A stretch of 64,000 nucleotides of DNA from an uncultured Nitrosomonadaceae bacterium (GCA_943787405.1 CALSMH010000002.1:62001-126000); one strand, 5' to 3'. Counted from the first letter of the stretch, positions 9,809 through 21,272 are shown. Numbers and translations: made by a program. Notes: a model not told the origin generated them from the sequence alone.

Positions 9809-10599
9809 ACAGCGATTGGGGCTTTAATTATTGGATGAGGGTTGTAATTTTCCAGTGTAAAGTCTGTGAAATCGTAGTCTAAAATATTCAGAACCGCTGG
9901 ATTTAGCTTCATTAAAGGTAGTGCTCTTGGTTGACGAGAAAGTTGCTCCCGCGCTTGATCAAGATGGTTGAGGTATAGATGAGCATCACCCAGAGTATGG
10001 ACAAAATCACCAGGTTCTAAATTACAACTTTGTGCCACCATTAATGTAAGTAGTGCATAAGAGGCAATGTTGAAAGGGACACCAAGAAAAATATCCGCAC
10101 TACGTTGATAAAGCTGGCAAGAGAGCTTGCCATCAGCAACATAAAATTGGAAAAATGCGTGGCATGGTGGCAGTTTCATTTTATCTAAATCACCTACATT
10201 CCATGCTGAAACAACCATGCGCCTCGAGTCAGGAGTCTCTTTAATTTGCCTAATTATCTGAGTAATCTGATCCACATGCTGTCCATCTGTTTTCGGCCAA
10301 GAACGCCACTGGCATCCATAAATAGGACCTAAATTTCCATTTTCATCTGCCCACTCATCCCAGATAGAGACACCATTGTCATTCAAATATTTTATATTCG
10401 TTCCACCTTGCAAGAACCAGAGTAATTCGTGAATAATAGATTTCAGGTGACATTTTTTAGTAGTTACTAGAGGAAACCCATCCCCTAAGTTAAAACGCAT
10501 TTGATAGCCAAAAACCGAAAGCGTGCCTGTTCCGGTGCGGTCTGATTTCTTGTGACCTTGTTCAAGAACATGCTGCATTAATTCTAGGTACTGACGCAT
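9805..10599 (-). CDS. thyA: Thymidylate synthase
   Basis: Converts dUMP to dTMP with methylene-tetrahydrofolate. The product is 264 residues, exactly the E. coli length, with catalytic C146 in [10 protein letters not shown], the phosphate-binding [15 protein letters not shown] stretch and [11 protein letters not shown] near the N-terminus. It precedes folA with a four-base overlap. Divergent from the M17 aminopeptidase gene, with which it shares a 112-base promoter region. Confidence 0.97.
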   Translation of the reverse strand: MRQYLELMQHVLEQGHKKSDRTGTGTLSVFGYQMRFNLGDGFPLVTTKKCHLKSIIHELLWFLQGGTNIKYLNDNGVSIWDEWADENGNLGPIYGCQWRSWPKTDGQHVDQITQIIRQIKETPDSRRMVVSAWNVGDLDKMKLPPCHAFFQFYVADGKLSCQLYQRSADIFLGVPFNIASYALLTLMVAQSCNLEPGDFVHTLGDAHLYLNHLDQAREQLSRQPRALPLMKLNPAVLNILDYDFTDFTLENYNPHPIIKAPIAV

Positions 10600-10654
10600 G
10601 TGATAGAAAGTGATTGTAGTAGGGTTAAAAAAAGTGATGCAAAAGAGCTTTAAT

Positions 10655-10681
10655 TTGTCTATGAGACATGACGTATATAAT
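10655..10681 (+). promoter_or_regulatory. Promoter candidate for the M17 aminopeptidase gene
   Basis: A perfect -10 hexamer TATAAT (10676-10681) follows a -35-like TTGTCT (10655-10660) with a 15-base spacer, or TTTGTC with 16. The palindrome TGTCT-ATG-AGACA (10656-10668) overlaps the -35 and spacer, in operator position. Predicted transcript start is about 25 bases before the ATG at 10712. Confidence 0.45.
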
Positions 10682-10711
10682 ACCAGTTAATTATTTATAG
10701 GATTGATACAA

Positions 10712-12196
10712 ATGATTGCAAAACTCATACAAAAAAATTCACCTTTAAACCAGTCTGACAAAATAAATCAATTATTAGTAATACTACCAAAACAAGACAA
10801 GCTGTTAGGAAAAAATCTAAATCAGTGTTCTTTTTATGGCAAAGATACCTTGGAAGCTTTATTGCTGCGGCGCAAAATGAAATCCGTAGAAATTTGTGGG
10901 GATCCAGTTAGCGCCAATCTGAAAAATGGTTCTTTATGTGCATGGGTCATGGTCGACCTAAAAGAGCCTGTTTTTGAACAGCAAGCATGTATACGTAAGG
11001 CTTTAAAATTATTGTTAGATGAGGGGCCTAAGGTGATCCAAATTAGTGTTTATGGAAATGCCAAGGAGAAGAGGAAGCTTGCTGAATTAGCAGTATTTGT
11101 GACATGGGTAAATGGCGCAATGCTGCCATCTAGAAAAACTAATAAGAAAAAACCATTTAGAAACGAGCTCGCTAAAATTATTTTGCATGGGTACAAAGAT
11201 GCTAGCGGCTTTACATTACTTCGTAGTAAAGCAGAGGGTAATATACTTTCACGTGAGCTTACTGTTTTACCACCAAACGAGCTAACTCCAGATTTATATT
11301 GCAGTCGCATCAAAAAACTTGCAAAGAGTGAAGGATGGAAATATGAGAAATATGATTTAAAAAAACTTCGTAAAATGGGTGCAGGTGCATTTGTTGCTGT
11401 AGCACAGGGTAGTGATTCAGAAGACGCCGGTATCGTCCATCTGCAGAGACGAGTTAAAGGGTCAGATAAAACTGTGGCATTAGTAGGGAAGGGCATCTGT
11501 TTTGATACTGGAGGCCATAACCTTAAGCCAGCACGCTACATGTATGGGATGCATGAAGATATGAACGGATCAGCAGTGGCTCTAGGGATTTTTTTTGCAG
11601 TATCTCGCGCTAACTTAGATGTAAACATCGACTGTTGGCTTGCGATAGCACAAAACCATATTGGCCCCCGTGCATATAAGCAAAACGACGTGGTTACTGC
11701 ATTAAATGGAGACACAATCGAGATTATAAATACGGATGCCGAAGGTCGCATGGTGCTAGCGGATACGCTGAGCCTGGCAACCAAAAAGAATCCTGATGTG
11801 ATGATAGATTTTGCAACTCTTACCGGTACAATGTGGGTAGCCCTAGGTTCGCGGTATAGTGGGGTTTTTAGTAATAGTGACAACCTTACAAAGCAAGCTG
11901 TAGATTCGGGGAAACTTTGTGGTGAAAGAGTTTCTGCATTTCCTATGGATTTAGATTATAAAATAGCCCTGAAAAGTACAATTGCTGATATTAAGCAGTG
12001 CTCAATGGAGCCCGAAGCTGACCATATACTTGCCGCACTATTTCTTAGCAGGTTTGTTGGTAAAACCCCATGGGTTCATATGGATCTTTCCGCAAGTAGA
12101 AACACCGGTGGATTAGGGGCAGTTGGTAGCGACGTTACAGGTTTTGGGGTGGGGTGGGGGTTACAAATGATACAAACAATATTGAAAAACAGATAG
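10712..12196 (+). CDS. M17 (leucyl aminopeptidase) family metallopeptidase
   Basis: Dizinc exopeptidase expected to remove N-terminal residues from peptides in the cytosol. The 494-residue protein has a divergent N-terminal domain and a conserved C-terminal catalytic domain: VGKGICFDTGG, NLKP, HEDMNG and NTDAEGRMVLADTL supply the metal ligands and the catalytic lysine and arginine known from E. coli PepA. The usual GGISLKP is GGHNLKP here, which suggests the PepA-like side branch rather than PepA proper. The ATG at 10712 has AGGA nine bases upstream. Monocistronic by context. Confidence 0.88.
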   Translation: MIAKLIQKNSPLNQSDKINQLLVILPKQDKLLGKNLNQCSFYGKDTLEALLLRRKMKSVEICGDPVSANLKNGSLCAWVMVDLKEPVFEQQACIRKALKLLLDEGPKVIQISVYGNAKEKRKLAELAVFVTWVNGAMLPSRKTNKKKPFRNELAKIILHGYKDASGFTLLRSKAEGNILSRELTVLPPNELTPDLYCSRIKKLAKSEGWKYEKYDLKKLRKMGAGAFVAVAQGSDSEDAGIVHLQRRVKGSDKTVALVGKGICFDTGGHNLKPARYMYGMHEDMNGSAVALGIFFAVSRANLDVNIDCWLAIAQNHIGPRAYKQNDVVTALNGDTIEIINTDAEGRMVLADTLSLATKKNPDVMIDFATLTGTMWVALGSRYSGVFSNSDNLTKQAVDSGKLCGERVSAFPMDLDYKIALKSTIADIKQCSMEPEADHILAALFLSRFVGKTPWVHMDLSASRNTGGLGAVGSDVTGFGVGWGLQMIQTILKNR

Positions 12197-12253
12197 ATAT
12201 GTTTTTAATTCCTCGTGCTAAAATTGATATCTTGATTTAATAGGTGGGTTGAA

Positions 12254-13426
12254 ATGTCCGGCAACACAATTGGTAAAGTTTTTTGTGTAACTTCTTTCGG
12301 TGAATCTCATGGTCCGGCTATTGGTTGTGTTGTGGATGGGTGTCCGCCGGGTATGGAGTTATCTTCTAGCGATATCCAGCAGGAACTGGACCGACGCAAG
12401 CCCGGTACTTCTCGTTATGTAACTCAGCGAAAAGAATCTGACACTGTGGAAATTCTTTCCGGTGTTTTCGAGGGTAGAACTACTGGTACTCCCATAACGT
12501 TATTAATTCGTAATGAGGACCAGCGCAGCAAAGACTACAGCAAGATAATGGAAGCCTTTCGTCCTGGGCATGCAGATTATACCTACTGGCAAAAATATGG
12601 GATTAGAGATTATCGTGGTGGTGGGCGAGCTTCTGCTCGGGAAACGGCAGTCAGGGTAGCCGCTGCATCGATAGCAAAAAAATGGTTGCATGAAAAATTT
12701 GGCATTTCAATACATGGCTATATGGCACAATTAGGCCCAATAGAGGTTCCATTTAAACAGTGGGATACAGTAAATAGTAATCCATTTTTCTCTGCAAATG
12801 CTGAGATGGTTCCCCAGCTTGAGGAGTTTATGGAAAAGCTACGTAAATCTGGTGACTCAGTAGGTGCAAAGATCGCTGTGGTAGCAGAAAACGTACCAGT
12901 TGGTTGGGGCGAGCCTGTTTACGACAGACTGGATGCCGATATAGCTCATGGAATGGTGAGCATTAATGCAGTAAAAGGTGTTGAAATTGGTGCAGGTTTT
13001 GATAGTGTTACACAAAAAGGGACCCAACATTCTGACGAAATAACACCTGAGGGATTTCTTAGTAATAATGCGGGTGGGATATTAGGGGGAATCTCAACAG
13101 GACAGGATATTACTGTGAATATTGCTATTAAACCTACTTCAAGTATTCGTTTAGAGCAGCGATCGATTGATAAATCCGGAAATCCTGTAATTGTAGAAAC
13201 TCATGGCAGGCATGATCCCTGTGTTGGGATTCGTGCTACTCCTATTGCTGAAGCAATGCTGGCTCTTGTTCTAATGGATCATGCATTGCGTCATCGTGCT
13301 CAAAATTCTGATGTGGAGTGTTTAACACCGAAAATATCGGGTAAGACTCTTAAAGAAGAATCTTTATCAAGTGGCAGTAGAGTTAAACCGGAAACCACAG
13401 AGAATCCTGAGCCTGATGAGGCTTGA
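12254..13426 (+). CDS. aroC: Chorismate synthase
   Basis: FMNH2-dependent conversion of 5-enolpyruvylshikimate 3-phosphate to chorismate, the branch point for the trpFBA, pheA and tyrA genes also in this window. The protein shows [29 protein letters not shown] and [17 protein letters not shown], the three family signatures. It is 390 residues, roughly 25 longer than most homologues; the surplus is a hydrophilic C-terminal tail rich in Ser, Glu and Pro. Confidence 0.97.
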   Translation: MSGNTIGKVFCVTSFGESHGPAIGCVVDGCPPGMELSSSDIQQELDRRKPGTSRYVTQRKESDTVEILSGVFEGRTTGTPITLLIRNEDQRSKDYSKIMEAFRPGHADYTYWQKYGIRDYRGGGRASARETAVRVAAASIAKKWLHEKFGISIHGYMAQLGPIEVPFKQWDTVNSNPFFSANAEMVPQLEEFMEKLRKSGDSVGAKIAVVAENVPVGWGEPVYDRLDADIAHGMVSINAVKGVEIGAGFDSVTQKGTQHSDEITPEGFLSNNAGGILGGISTGQDITVNIAIKPTSSIRLEQRSIDKSGNPVIVETHGRHDPCVGIRATPIAEAMLALVLMDHALRHRAQNSDVECLTPKISGKTLKEESLSSGSRVKPETTENPEPDEA

Positions 13427-13558
13427 ATTTAATTTTCTTGCTTGCAGTGGTAAAAATGATAAATGGCTATAGTTTTTTAATTGTCATTAACAGCTAAATA
13501 ATAAGATAGGCTGTTCTATAGAGAAGTCTTATAGGGAATATTTGGAAGCATCATTGTT

Positions 13559-14701
13559 GTGCTCAAAAAACCACGTTGGGATATTTTTTGTACCATTATT
13601 GATAATTTTGGTGATGCTGGCTTCTGCTGGAGACTTGCACGTCAATTAGCGAATGAGCATGGACTCGAAGTAAGGCTATGGTTAGATGACCTTTCTATTC
13701 TTTCCCAGATTGAACCGGCCATAGATGTTGATGAAGATAAACAATGTCTTCGGGCTGTTGAGGTATGTTGCTGGCGAGAATCATTTGTCAACACTCAGCC
13801 TGCTGATGTGGTAATTGAGACATTTGCCTGCACATTGCCTGATAACTATATTCTAGCCATGGCAGATCTTCCACAGCAGCCAGTTTGGATAAACCTTGAA
13901 TATCTTAGTGCCGAGAATTGGACATTAGATTGTCACTGCCTTCCGTCATTTCACCCACATCTATCTTTGACAAAATATTTTTTCTTTCCGGGATTTGTAG
14001 AAGGGACAGGGGGCTTATTACTGGAAAAGAGTTTATTGCCTGCTCGAGTTTCATTTAATAATATTTCACAAGATATATTTTTTCAGGAGTTAGGACTGCA
14101 ATCACGCAGAGATGGGGAGCTATATATTTCATTATTTTGTTACGATGATGCGCCAATAGAAGAGCTTTTGTCAGCATGTGTCATATCAGACGTTCCAATA
14201 CGTGTACTGGTTCCACAACACTCTGTCAATAATGCTATTGGTATGTTCTTCGGTATTGACTCTCCAACAGTTGGACAGGTATTACAGTCTGCCAAATTAA
14301 AAGTATGTATTATTCCTTTTTTAGAGCAGGATAAGTATGACCAGTTACTTTGGGCTTGTGACATTAATTTCGTGCGCGGCGAAGATTCTTTTGTTCGTGC
14401 TCAATGGGCGAAACGGGTCTTTATATGGAACATTTATCCTCAAGCGGAGCAGTCGCATCGATTAAAGTTAGAGGCGTTTCTAAATCTTTATACAGAAAGA
14501 ATGTCTCCAGAGATGTCTGTCGCCGTTTGTTCTTTGTGGAATGCATGGAATGGTAATGGCCAGATGATAAATGCATGGCCTATTTTTGCTGCTCAGATGA
14601 CCGAATTGACTGAATATAGTAATAAATGGATTAGACAGTTATTGCCAATAGGGGATCTTACGTCTAATCTGATAAGGTTTAGTAGAAAAGATCAGATATA
14701 A
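13559..14701 (+). CDS. earP: EF-P arginine rhamnosyltransferase
   Basis: Inverting glycosyltransferase that transfers rhamnose from dTDP-rhamnose onto Arg32 of elongation factor P, activating it for rescue at polyproline stretches. The product (380 residues) begins LKKPRWDIFCTIIDNFGDAG, with D15 and D19 at the catalytic aspartate positions known from EarP, and contains RGEDSFVRAQWAK with the conserved glutamate. The start is GTG with GGAAG upstream. Its substrate efp follows 83 bases later, the arrangement usual for this modification system. dTDP-rhamnose genes are not in the window. Confidence 0.94.
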   Translation: MLKKPRWDIFCTIIDNFGDAGFCWRLARQLANEHGLEVRLWLDDLSILSQIEPAIDVDEDKQCLRAVEVCCWRESFVNTQPADVVIETFACTLPDNYILAMADLPQQPVWINLEYLSAENWTLDCHCLPSFHPHLSLTKYFFFPGFVEGTGGLLLEKSLLPARVSFNNISQDIFFQELGLQSRRDGELYISLFCYDDAPIEELLSACVISDVPIRVLVPQHSVNNAIGMFFGIDSPTVGQVLQSAKLKVCIIPFLEQDKYDQLLWACDINFVRGEDSFVRAQWAKRVFIWNIYPQAEQSHRLKLEAFLNLYTERMSPEMSVAVCSLWNAWNGNGQMINAWPIFAAQMTELTEYSNKWIRQLLPIGDLTSNLIRFSRKDQI

Positions 14702-14784
14702 TCTGAAATATATAAAATATATAGATTGTTTTTGTGGTTATTCAAGCAAGTAATTTTTCTTGACTTAAAATTTTAGGGTGAGAC

Positions 14785-15348
14785 ATGAAAACAGCAATGG
14801 AGCTTCGTGTAGGTAACGTCGCGATGGTCGACAGTGCCCCAATGGTCGTACAGAAATGTGAATTTCATAAATCCGGACGGAATGCATCTGTAGTCAGAAT
14901 GAAATTAAAGAATTTGCTTTCTAATACTGTAACAGAAGCGGTATATAGAGCTGATGAGAAATTTGATATGGCTGCGCTTGAGCAGGAAAACTGTACCTAC
15001 TCGTATTATGCTGATCCACTATATGTATTCATGGACAGTGAATATAATCAAATTGAGGTTGAAGCAGATTGTATGTCAGAAGTGATGAATTATTTAATTG
15101 ATGGCATGGAAGATATTTGTAAGTTGACGTCATACAACAATAAGGTTATTTCAGTTGAGCTTCCAACTATAGTTGTTCGTGAAATTGAATATACTGAGCC
15201 AGCTGTTCGTGGAGATACTTCAGGAAAAATAATGAAGTTAGCGAGATTGAAGGGAACTTCTTATCAGATTCAGGTCGCTGCTTTTGTTGAGATTGGTGAC
15301 ATGATTGAAGTTGATACTCGTACTAACGAATTTAAGAAACGCGCCTGA
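14785..15348 (+). CDS. efp: Elongation factor P, arginine type
   Basis: Binds between the ribosomal P and E sites and promotes peptide bond formation at proline runs. The 187-residue protein has three beta-barrel domains and the tip loop HKSGRNAS with arginine at position 32, the residue rhamnosylated by EarP; the lysine-type (EpmA-modified) EF-P has lysine there. AGGGTGAG precedes the ATG. Gene neighbour earP confirms the modification type. Confidence 0.97.
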   Translation: MKTAMELRVGNVAMVDSAPMVVQKCEFHKSGRNASVVRMKLKNLLSNTVTEAVYRADEKFDMAALEQENCTYSYYADPLYVFMDSEYNQIEVEADCMSEVMNYLIDGMEDICKLTSYNNKVISVELPTIVVREIEYTEPAVRGDTSGKIMKLARLKGTSYQIQVAAFVEIGDMIEVDTRTNEFKKRA

Positions 15349-15415
15349 TCATTATTAATTTTATTTGGAGCAGTACTGATTTATTAACAGTAGTTGCTTA
15401 TAAAAGAATGATCTG

Positions 15416-16555
15416 ATGCAATCACTCCCCTATTGGCGCCTTTCCGGATTTTATTTTTTTCAATTTGCATTTATAGGTGCTTTTGCGCCATATTGGGGCC
15501 TCTATCTTCAATCTCTTTCCTTTGATGCGTTCCAGATTGGCGTATTGATGTCTGTACTACACGTAATGCGCATCTTTGCCCCAAATGCATGGGGTTGGCT
15601 CGCTGATCACACTGGCAGACGGATGTTGATTGTTCAGCTAGCTGCAATTACCGGATTAGTAAGCTATTGCGGCGTTTTTTTTGGCGACTCCTTCTACTGG
15701 TTGTTTATCATAATGGCGTTGATGAGCTTTTTTTGGAGCGCATCACTTCCATTGATTGAGGCAACAACTCTGTCCCATCTTGGACAAAATACAGCTAGAT
15801 ACGGGAGTATCCGTTCATGGGGTTCGTTAGGATTCATTTGTGCAGTGATAGGTATAGGGTATTTGCTGGACACAACAGAAATTATATCTTTATTGTGGTG
15901 GGTTTTAGGGTTTAAATTAGGTATCGTTATTTTCTCCTGGCGAATTCCTGAGGCGGAAGTAACATCTCACTCCACTGATAGTCTATCTGTCAAACAGATA
16001 CTTAAACAGCCTGGTGTATTGGCTTTTTTTATCGCATGTTTGTTAATGGCCTTTGCTCATGGCCCTTATTACACGTTTTACTCGATCTATTTGGTAGAGT
16101 ATGGATATAGTAAAGGCATTATCGGTTTGCTCTGGGCAGTTGGCGTAATATGTGAAATAGGTATATTTTTTCTTATACCTAGACTAATGAACTGGTTTAG
16201 CCTAAAGCAGGTGCTCGCATTTAGTTTTTGTTGTGCGGTAATAAGATTTTTAATGATAGGTTGGGGCGTGGAATGGCCTGCAGCTATTCTGTTGGCACAA
16301 GTTTTGCATGCTGCAACGTATGGGGCTCACCATGTTGCAGCGATGATGGTGATACATCATTTCTTTCGTGGGCGCCATCAAGCTAAAGGGCAGACTTTTT
16401 ATACGAGTTTTACTTTCGGGATTGGTGGGGCACTTGGTGGGGTATTTAGTGGTTATGCTTGGGAGTGGATGGGGCCAGAATTTACATTTAGTATAAGTGC
16501 ACTAGCTGCGTTCCTGGGCCTAGGGTTAATAATATGGAAAGTTAACATTAAATAG
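15416..16555 (+). CDS. MFS transporter, HcaT/PPP-like
   Basis: Inner-membrane permease of the major facilitator superfamily. The 379-residue protein has about 12 hydrophobic segments, an N-terminal FFQFAFIGAFAPYWGLYL signature and the loop GWLADHTGRRM between segments 2 and 3, which place it in the MFS_1-like group with 3-phenylpropionate and nucleoside permeases. The substrate cannot be read from the sequence and the neighbours (efp, leuC) give no clue. Confidence 0.85.
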   Translation: MQSLPYWRLSGFYFFQFAFIGAFAPYWGLYLQSLSFDAFQIGVLMSVLHVMRIFAPNAWGWLADHTGRRMLIVQLAAITGLVSYCGVFFGDSFYWLFIIMALMSFFWSASLPLIEATTLSHLGQNTARYGSIRSWGSLGFICAVIGIGYLLDTTEIISLLWWVLGFKLGIVIFSWRIPEAEVTSHSTDSLSVKQILKQPGVLAFFIACLLMAFAHGPYYTFYSIYLVEYGYSKGIIGLLWAVGVICEIGIFFLIPRLMNWFSLKQVLAFSFCCAVIRFLMIGWGVEWPAAILLAQVLHAATYGAHHVAAMMVIHHFFRGRHQAKGQTFYTSFTFGIGGALGGVFSGYAWEWMGPEFTFSISALAAFLGLGLIIWKVNIK

Positions 16556-16641
16556 TAAATAAGATAGAAAAATAGTGGGTTATATTATTTATATAATTAC
16601 ATTATGAGATAATCTTACTTTAAATAAGACGTTTTTTAGTA

Positions 16642-18039
16642 ATGCAAACTTTATACAATAAACTTTGGAAGAATCATGTTGTACATGGCGGGGCTGATGA
16701 AACGGCACTGATTTATATTGACCGTCATCTGGTACATGAGGTTACTAGTCCGCAAGCATTTGAATCATTAAAAATTGCGGGCCGTAAACCCTGGCGCCAA
16801 GATTCAGTTCTTGCTGTAGCAGACCATAATGTGCCAACTACCAATCGTACCAATGGAATCGGTGATCCAGTCTCACGGTTACAGGTTGAGACGCTTGACC
16901 GAAATTGTGAGGAATTGGGTATTACTGAATTCAAGATGAACGATCTGCGTCAGGGAATTGTTCATGTAATTGGTCCGGAGCAAGGCGCAACACTACCTGG
17001 TATGACAGTAGTATGTGGTGATTCGCATACCAGTACACATGGTGCATTCGCCTGTCTTGCATTTGGAATAGGCACATCTGAGGTGGAGCATGTGCTTGCA
17101 ACTCAGTGTTTGTCGATAAAAAAAGCATTAGAGATGCAAATTCTAGTAGAAGGAAAGCTTTGCCCCGGCGTTACTGCTAAGGATGTGGCGCTTGCTATTA
17201 TCGGAGAAATTGGAACAGCCGGAGGTACTGGGTATGCCATTGAGTTTTCTGGGGACACTATTAGCGATCTTTCCATGGAAGCTCGTATGACGCTTTGTAA
17301 TATGGCAATAGAAGCAGGTGCTCGCGCTGGAATGATTGCTGTAGATGATACTACTATTAAATATATCAGCGGAAGACCATTTGCCCCGAAAGGAGATTTA
17401 TGGGAAAAAGCAGTTAGTTATTGGCGAACACTTAGAACCGATGAAGGTGCAAAATTCGATCATGTTGTAAATATTAATGCAACACAAATAAGGCCGCAGG
17501 TGACTTGGGGAACGTCTCCTGAAATGGTTACAACGGTTGATGGTAGAGTCCCTAATCCGTTAAAAATTACTGACCCAGTGAAACGTAATGATATGCAACG
17601 CGCTTTAGATTACATGGGGCTTGTACCTGACATGTTGATCAGAGAAATTTATCTAGATAAAGTTTTTATTGGCTCTTGTACTAACTCACGGATTGAGGAC
17701 CTAAGAGTGGCGGCAGAAGTAGTAAAAGGAAGACATATTGCAAAGAATATTAAACTTGCAATGGTTGTTCCGGGCTCTGGTTTAGTAAAGCTTCAGGCAG
17801 AAGAGGAGGGGTTAGATAAAGTATTTCTTAAGGCAGGCTTTGAATGGCGTGAACCAGGTTGTTCAATGTGCCTTGCGATGAATGATGACTATCTTTCACC
17901 GAGGGAGCGCTGTGCTTCTACATCCAATCGTAATTTTGAGGGCAGACAAGGACAGGCTGGTCGCACCCATTTAGTAAGCCCTGCGATGGCAGCAGCAGCA
18001 GCAGTGGCTGGCCATTTTACAGATATTCAGAATATATAA
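16642..18039 (+). CDS. leuC: 3-isopropylmalate dehydratase, large subunit
   Basis: Aconitase-family subunit that isomerises 2- to 3-isopropylmalate in leucine synthesis. Of 465 residues, the cluster-binding cysteines are visible in [13 protein letters not shown] and in [13 protein letters not shown] (CxxC). Also present are [12 protein letters not shown] and the C-terminal [10 protein letters not shown] signature. It heads leuC-leuD-leuB; the 86-base leader has no obvious leucine-rich attenuator peptide. Confidence 0.97.
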   Translation: MQTLYNKLWKNHVVHGGADETALIYIDRHLVHEVTSPQAFESLKIAGRKPWRQDSVLAVADHNVPTTNRTNGIGDPVSRLQVETLDRNCEELGITEFKMNDLRQGIVHVIGPEQGATLPGMTVVCGDSHTSTHGAFACLAFGIGTSEVEHVLATQCLSIKKALEMQILVEGKLCPGVTAKDVALAIIGEIGTAGGTGYAIEFSGDTISDLSMEARMTLCNMAIEAGARAGMIAVDDTTIKYISGRPFAPKGDLWEKAVSYWRTLRTDEGAKFDHVVNINATQIRPQVTWGTSPEMVTTVDGRVPNPLKITDPVKRNDMQRALDYMGLVPDMLIREIYLDKVFIGSCTNSRIEDLRVAAEVVKGRHIAKNIKLAMVVPGSGLVKLQAEEEGLDKVFLKAGFEWREPGCSMCLAMNDDYLSPRERCASTSNRNFEGRQGQAGRTHLVSPAMAAAAAVAGHFTDIQNI

Positions 18040-18158
18040 TAAGTACATAGAAATCTTTTTTATAAGTAATTTAGAGCCTGAATTAATTTAATTTTGCGAG
18101 TTGTTAGTCAATCTGACAAGCATGTTTTTTTAAAATAAAAAGAAGAGTAATTTATTTA

Positions 18159-18797
18159 ATGGAAAAATTTATTGGTTGTAACGGGCTAGTTGCCCCACTG
18201 GATCGTGCAAATATCGATACAGATGCAATTATTCCAAAACAATTTTTAAAATCAATAGAGCGATCTGGTTTTGGTCGTTATCTGTTTGATGAGTGGCGTT
18301 ATTTGGATCATGGAGAGCCAGGAAAAGAAGTTGCTCAGCGAATACTGAACCCGGATTTTATTCTTAATCAGAATCGATTTCAGGGGGCGCAAATTTTATT
18401 GACCCGCGCAAATTTTGGATGTGGCTCAAGTCGAGAGCATGCCCCATGGGCTCTTCAGGACTATGGGTTTCAAGTGATAATTGCACCTAGCTATGCTGAT
18501 ATTTTCTTTAATAATTCATTTAAAGTTGGGTTGTTGCCTATTGTCCTTAAAGAGGGCGTTGTGGATCAGATATTTCGTGAGGTAGATTTGAATGTGGGGT
18601 ACTCCCTTGCTGTTAATTTGAAAGAGCAGACAGTTGTTACACCTGCTGGTGAGGTGCACACCTTTGATATCGATTCATTTCGGAAAGAAAATTTGTTGAA
18701 TGGGCTGGATGAGATTGGACTTACGTTGCAGTATGCAAGCGAAATAAAGAGCTTTGAAGATAAGAGGCGTATTGAGCAACCGTGGTTATTTATCTAA
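18159..18797 (+). CDS. leuD: 3-isopropylmalate dehydratase, small subunit
   Basis: Swivel-domain partner of LeuC that completes the active site. The 212-residue protein contains [14 protein letters not shown] near the N-terminus and [15 protein letters not shown], the aconitase swivel-domain substrate-binding signature. It lies 119 bases after leuC and 34 bases before leuB. Confidence 0.97.
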   Translation: MEKFIGCNGLVAPLDRANIDTDAIIPKQFLKSIERSGFGRYLFDEWRYLDHGEPGKEVAQRILNPDFILNQNRFQGAQILLTRANFGCGSSREHAPWALQDYGFQVIIAPSYADIFFNNSFKVGLLPIVLKEGVVDQIFREVDLNVGYSLAVNLKEQTVVTPAGEVHTFDIDSFRKENLLNGLDEIGLTLQYASEIKSFEDKRRIEQPWLFI

Positions 18798-18831
18798 CAT
18801 ATATATCTAGAACTACTGGCTGAGAAAAATT

Positions 18832-19893
18832 ATGAAGATTGCAGTTTTGCCTGGCGATGGAATTGGCCCTGAAATTGTTGCTCAAGCAGTGCGTGTATTA
18901 GAAGTGCTCAAGAGTGATGGAATGAAATTTGAATTAGAGACAGCCCTATTGGGTGGGTGTGCAGTTGACGCTACCGGCAACCCATTTCCTGAGGCTACTC
19001 GCAAGCTCGCTATAGAATCAGATGCTTTGTTATTAGGAGCTGTTGGGGGTTCACAGTATGACAAACTTCCACGTGCAAAACGTCCGGAACGAGGCTTGCT
19101 ATCCATACGTAAAGATCTAAATCTTTTTGCCAATTTGCGTCCAGTGATGCTTTATTCAGAGCTTGAGGGCGCCTCGACACTAAAATCTGAAGTTATCTCA
19201 GGCCTGGATATTTTAATTATTCGCGAGCTGACAGGCGATATCTATTTTGGTGAGCCGCGTGGAATCAAATTGAGTGATGATCAGCGCCTGGGATTTAATA
19301 CCATGATTTATAGTGAGGCTGAAATATATAGAATTGCACATGTTGCCTTCCGGGTGGCGCATAAGCGTAATAAAAAACTTTGTTCAGTGGATAAAATGAA
19401 CGTGCTTGAATGCTCACAACTCTGGCGCGATGTTGTAATAGAGGTTTCCAAAGAATATCGTGATGTAGAGCTTTCACATATGTTGGTAGATAATGCTGCG
19501 ATGCAGTTGGTATTGAACCCAAAACAATTTGATGTGATAGTTACAGGAAATATGTTTGGTGATATCTTATCTGATGAAGCTTCAATGCTCACTGGTTCCA
19601 TAGGTATGCTGCCGTCAGCATCTCTGGATGATAAAAATAAAGGAATGTATGAGCCCATACACGGTTCAGCTCCGGATATAGCAGGTAAAAATATTGCTAA
19701 TCCATTGGCAACTATCTTGTCGGTAGCAATGATGTTGCGCTACACTTTCAATCAAGAAGAGGCGGCTGTACGTATTGAGAATTCAGTAAAGAAAGTACTG
19801 GCTCAGAATTATCGTACAAGAGATATTTGTGAATCTGGAATGAGAGAAATTGGAACGGTAGAAATGGGTGATGCTGTTTTAAAGAATTTATAA
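18832..19893 (+). CDS. leuB: 3-isopropylmalate dehydrogenase
   Basis: NAD-dependent oxidative decarboxylation of 3-isopropylmalate to 2-oxoisocaproate. The 353-residue protein begins [15 protein letters not shown] and shows [38 protein letters not shown] and [13 protein letters not shown], covering substrate, metal and NAD sites. Last of the leucine genes here; leuA is not in the window. Confidence 0.97.
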   Translation: MKIAVLPGDGIGPEIVAQAVRVLEVLKSDGMKFELETALLGGCAVDATGNPFPEATRKLAIESDALLLGAVGGSQYDKLPRAKRPERGLLSIRKDLNLFANLRPVMLYSELEGASTLKSEVISGLDILIIRELTGDIYFGEPRGIKLSDDQRLGFNTMIYSEAEIYRIAHVAFRVAHKRNKKLCSVDKMNVLECSQLWRDVVIEVSKEYRDVELSHMLVDNAAMQLVLNPKQFDVIVTGNMFGDILSDEASMLTGSIGMLPSASLDDKNKGMYEPIHGSAPDIAGKNIANPLATILSVAMMLRYTFNQEEAAVRIENSVKKVLAQNYRTRDICESGMREIGTVEMGDAVLKNL

Positions 19894-19966
19894 GTACAGA
19901 GAGATAAAAAATTTATTTATTAGTTTAATTTTTATCTTGTCTGGTTTTTGAAAAAAAGGAGTTTGA

Positions 19967-21079
19967 ATGAAGCGGGTAGGTTTTGTTGGTTGGCGCGGCA
20001 TGGTCGGATCTGTACTAATGCAGAGGATGCGCGAAGAGAGAGATTTTGAACTGGTAGAGCCAGAGTTTTTTACTACATCTCAGCTAGGTGATATTGGTCC
20101 GGATGTTGGTAGGGAAGTTTTGCCGCTTAAAGATGCGTATAACATTAGTCAACTAAAAGGAATGGATATTATCATTTCCTGCCAGGGTGGGGATTACACT
20201 TCTAAAGTCTACAAAAAATTACGAGAGACAGGTTGGACAGGCTACTGGATTGACGCTGCTTCTACTCTTCGGATGGAAGAGAGTGCGGTAATTATACTCG
20301 ATCCGGTAAATTTGCCAATCATTAAGCAGGCTGTACATGATGGCGAGAAAAGCTATATTGGCGGGAATTGTACGGTAAGTCTGATGCTTATGGCAGTGGG
20401 AGGATTGCTTAAAAATAATATGGTTGATTGGATGAGCGCTATGACTTATCAAGCAGCCTCCGGCGCAGGTGCAAAAAATATGCGTGAATTGTTGGTGCAG
20501 ATGGGGGAGGCTCATCGCGTTGCAGAAAATCTATTAGATGATCCTGCTTCTGGCATATTGGATATAGATAGAAAGGTGTCGGGGTCCTTGCGGGATGAGG
20601 ATTTCCCTACTACGAATTTTGGTGTTCCACTTGCTGGAAGTTTAATACCCTGGATTGATAAAGATCTTGGCAATGGCCAGAGCCGAGAGGAGTGGAAGGC
20701 GCAGGCGGAGACTAACAAAATTATGGGAACCAGTGGTCATGAAGTTCCCGTTGATGGGATCTGTGTTCGTGTTGGATCGATGCGTTGTCATAGCCAGGCG
20801 ATGACTATAAAGTTGAACAAAGAGGTCCCTTTAGATGAGGTTGAGGATGTTATTGCTCAATCCAATAGTTGGGTCAGTGTTATTCCTAATGAGCGGGACC
20901 GTACGTTAAATGAGCTTACTCCAGCTACTGTAACTGGGACACTATCTATACCAGTCGGTCGCTTACGAAAACTTACAATGGGTAAAGATTATTTATCTGC
21001 ATTTACAGTAGGAGACCAGTTACTCTGGGGTGCAGCAGAGCCATTGCGTAGAATGTTAAGAATTTTGGTTGAAACTTAA
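19967..21079 (+). CDS. asd: Aspartate-semialdehyde dehydrogenase
   Basis: NADPH-dependent reduction of aspartyl phosphate, the entry to lysine/diaminopimelate, methionine and threonine synthesis. The 370-residue protein has the nucleotide-binding [13 protein letters not shown] and the catalytic cysteine C135 in [10 protein letters not shown], the same number as in E. coli Asd, followed by [17 protein letters not shown] precedes the ATG. The leuB-asd-fimV order is typical of betaproteobacteria. Confidence 0.97.
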   Translation: MKRVGFVGWRGMVGSVLMQRMREERDFELVEPEFFTTSQLGDIGPDVGREVLPLKDAYNISQLKGMDIIISCQGGDYTSKVYKKLRETGWTGYWIDAASTLRMEESAVIILDPVNLPIIKQAVHDGEKSYIGGNCTVSLMLMAVGGLLKNNMVDWMSAMTYQAASGAGAKNMRELLVQMGEAHRVAENLLDDPASGILDIDRKVSGSLRDEDFPTTNFGVPLAGSLIPWIDKDLGNGQSREEWKAQAETNKIMGTSGHEVPVDGICVRVGSMRCHSQAMTIKLNKEVPLDEVEDVIAQSNSWVSVIPNERDRTLNELTPATVTGTLSIPVGRLRKLTMGKDYLSAFTVGDQLLWGAAEPLRRMLRILVET

Positions 21080-21272
21080 AATTAATTGCAGCGCCAAACT
21101 TTAGAAATTTATTAGAATATAGGTTTAGTGAAAATTATTTCTATTTTGCAAATAGAGTTTCAATTAAAAGGTAAATATTTTGGGCTCTTCTAAAACAGTT
21201 AAGGTTTAATTTGAATCGATAAATACGTGATGTTATTCTATTTTTTCTTCTCTAGAACCTAAGGGTACCATA

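Noticed and set aside
13410-13423. AGCCT-GATG-AGGCT hairpin at the aroC stop as a terminator
   Set aside because: Five-bp stem mostly in coding sequence and without a U tract directly after it.
16556-16641. Possible leucine attenuator leader peptide before leuC
   Set aside because: No short ORF with a leucine codon run and no terminator hairpin.
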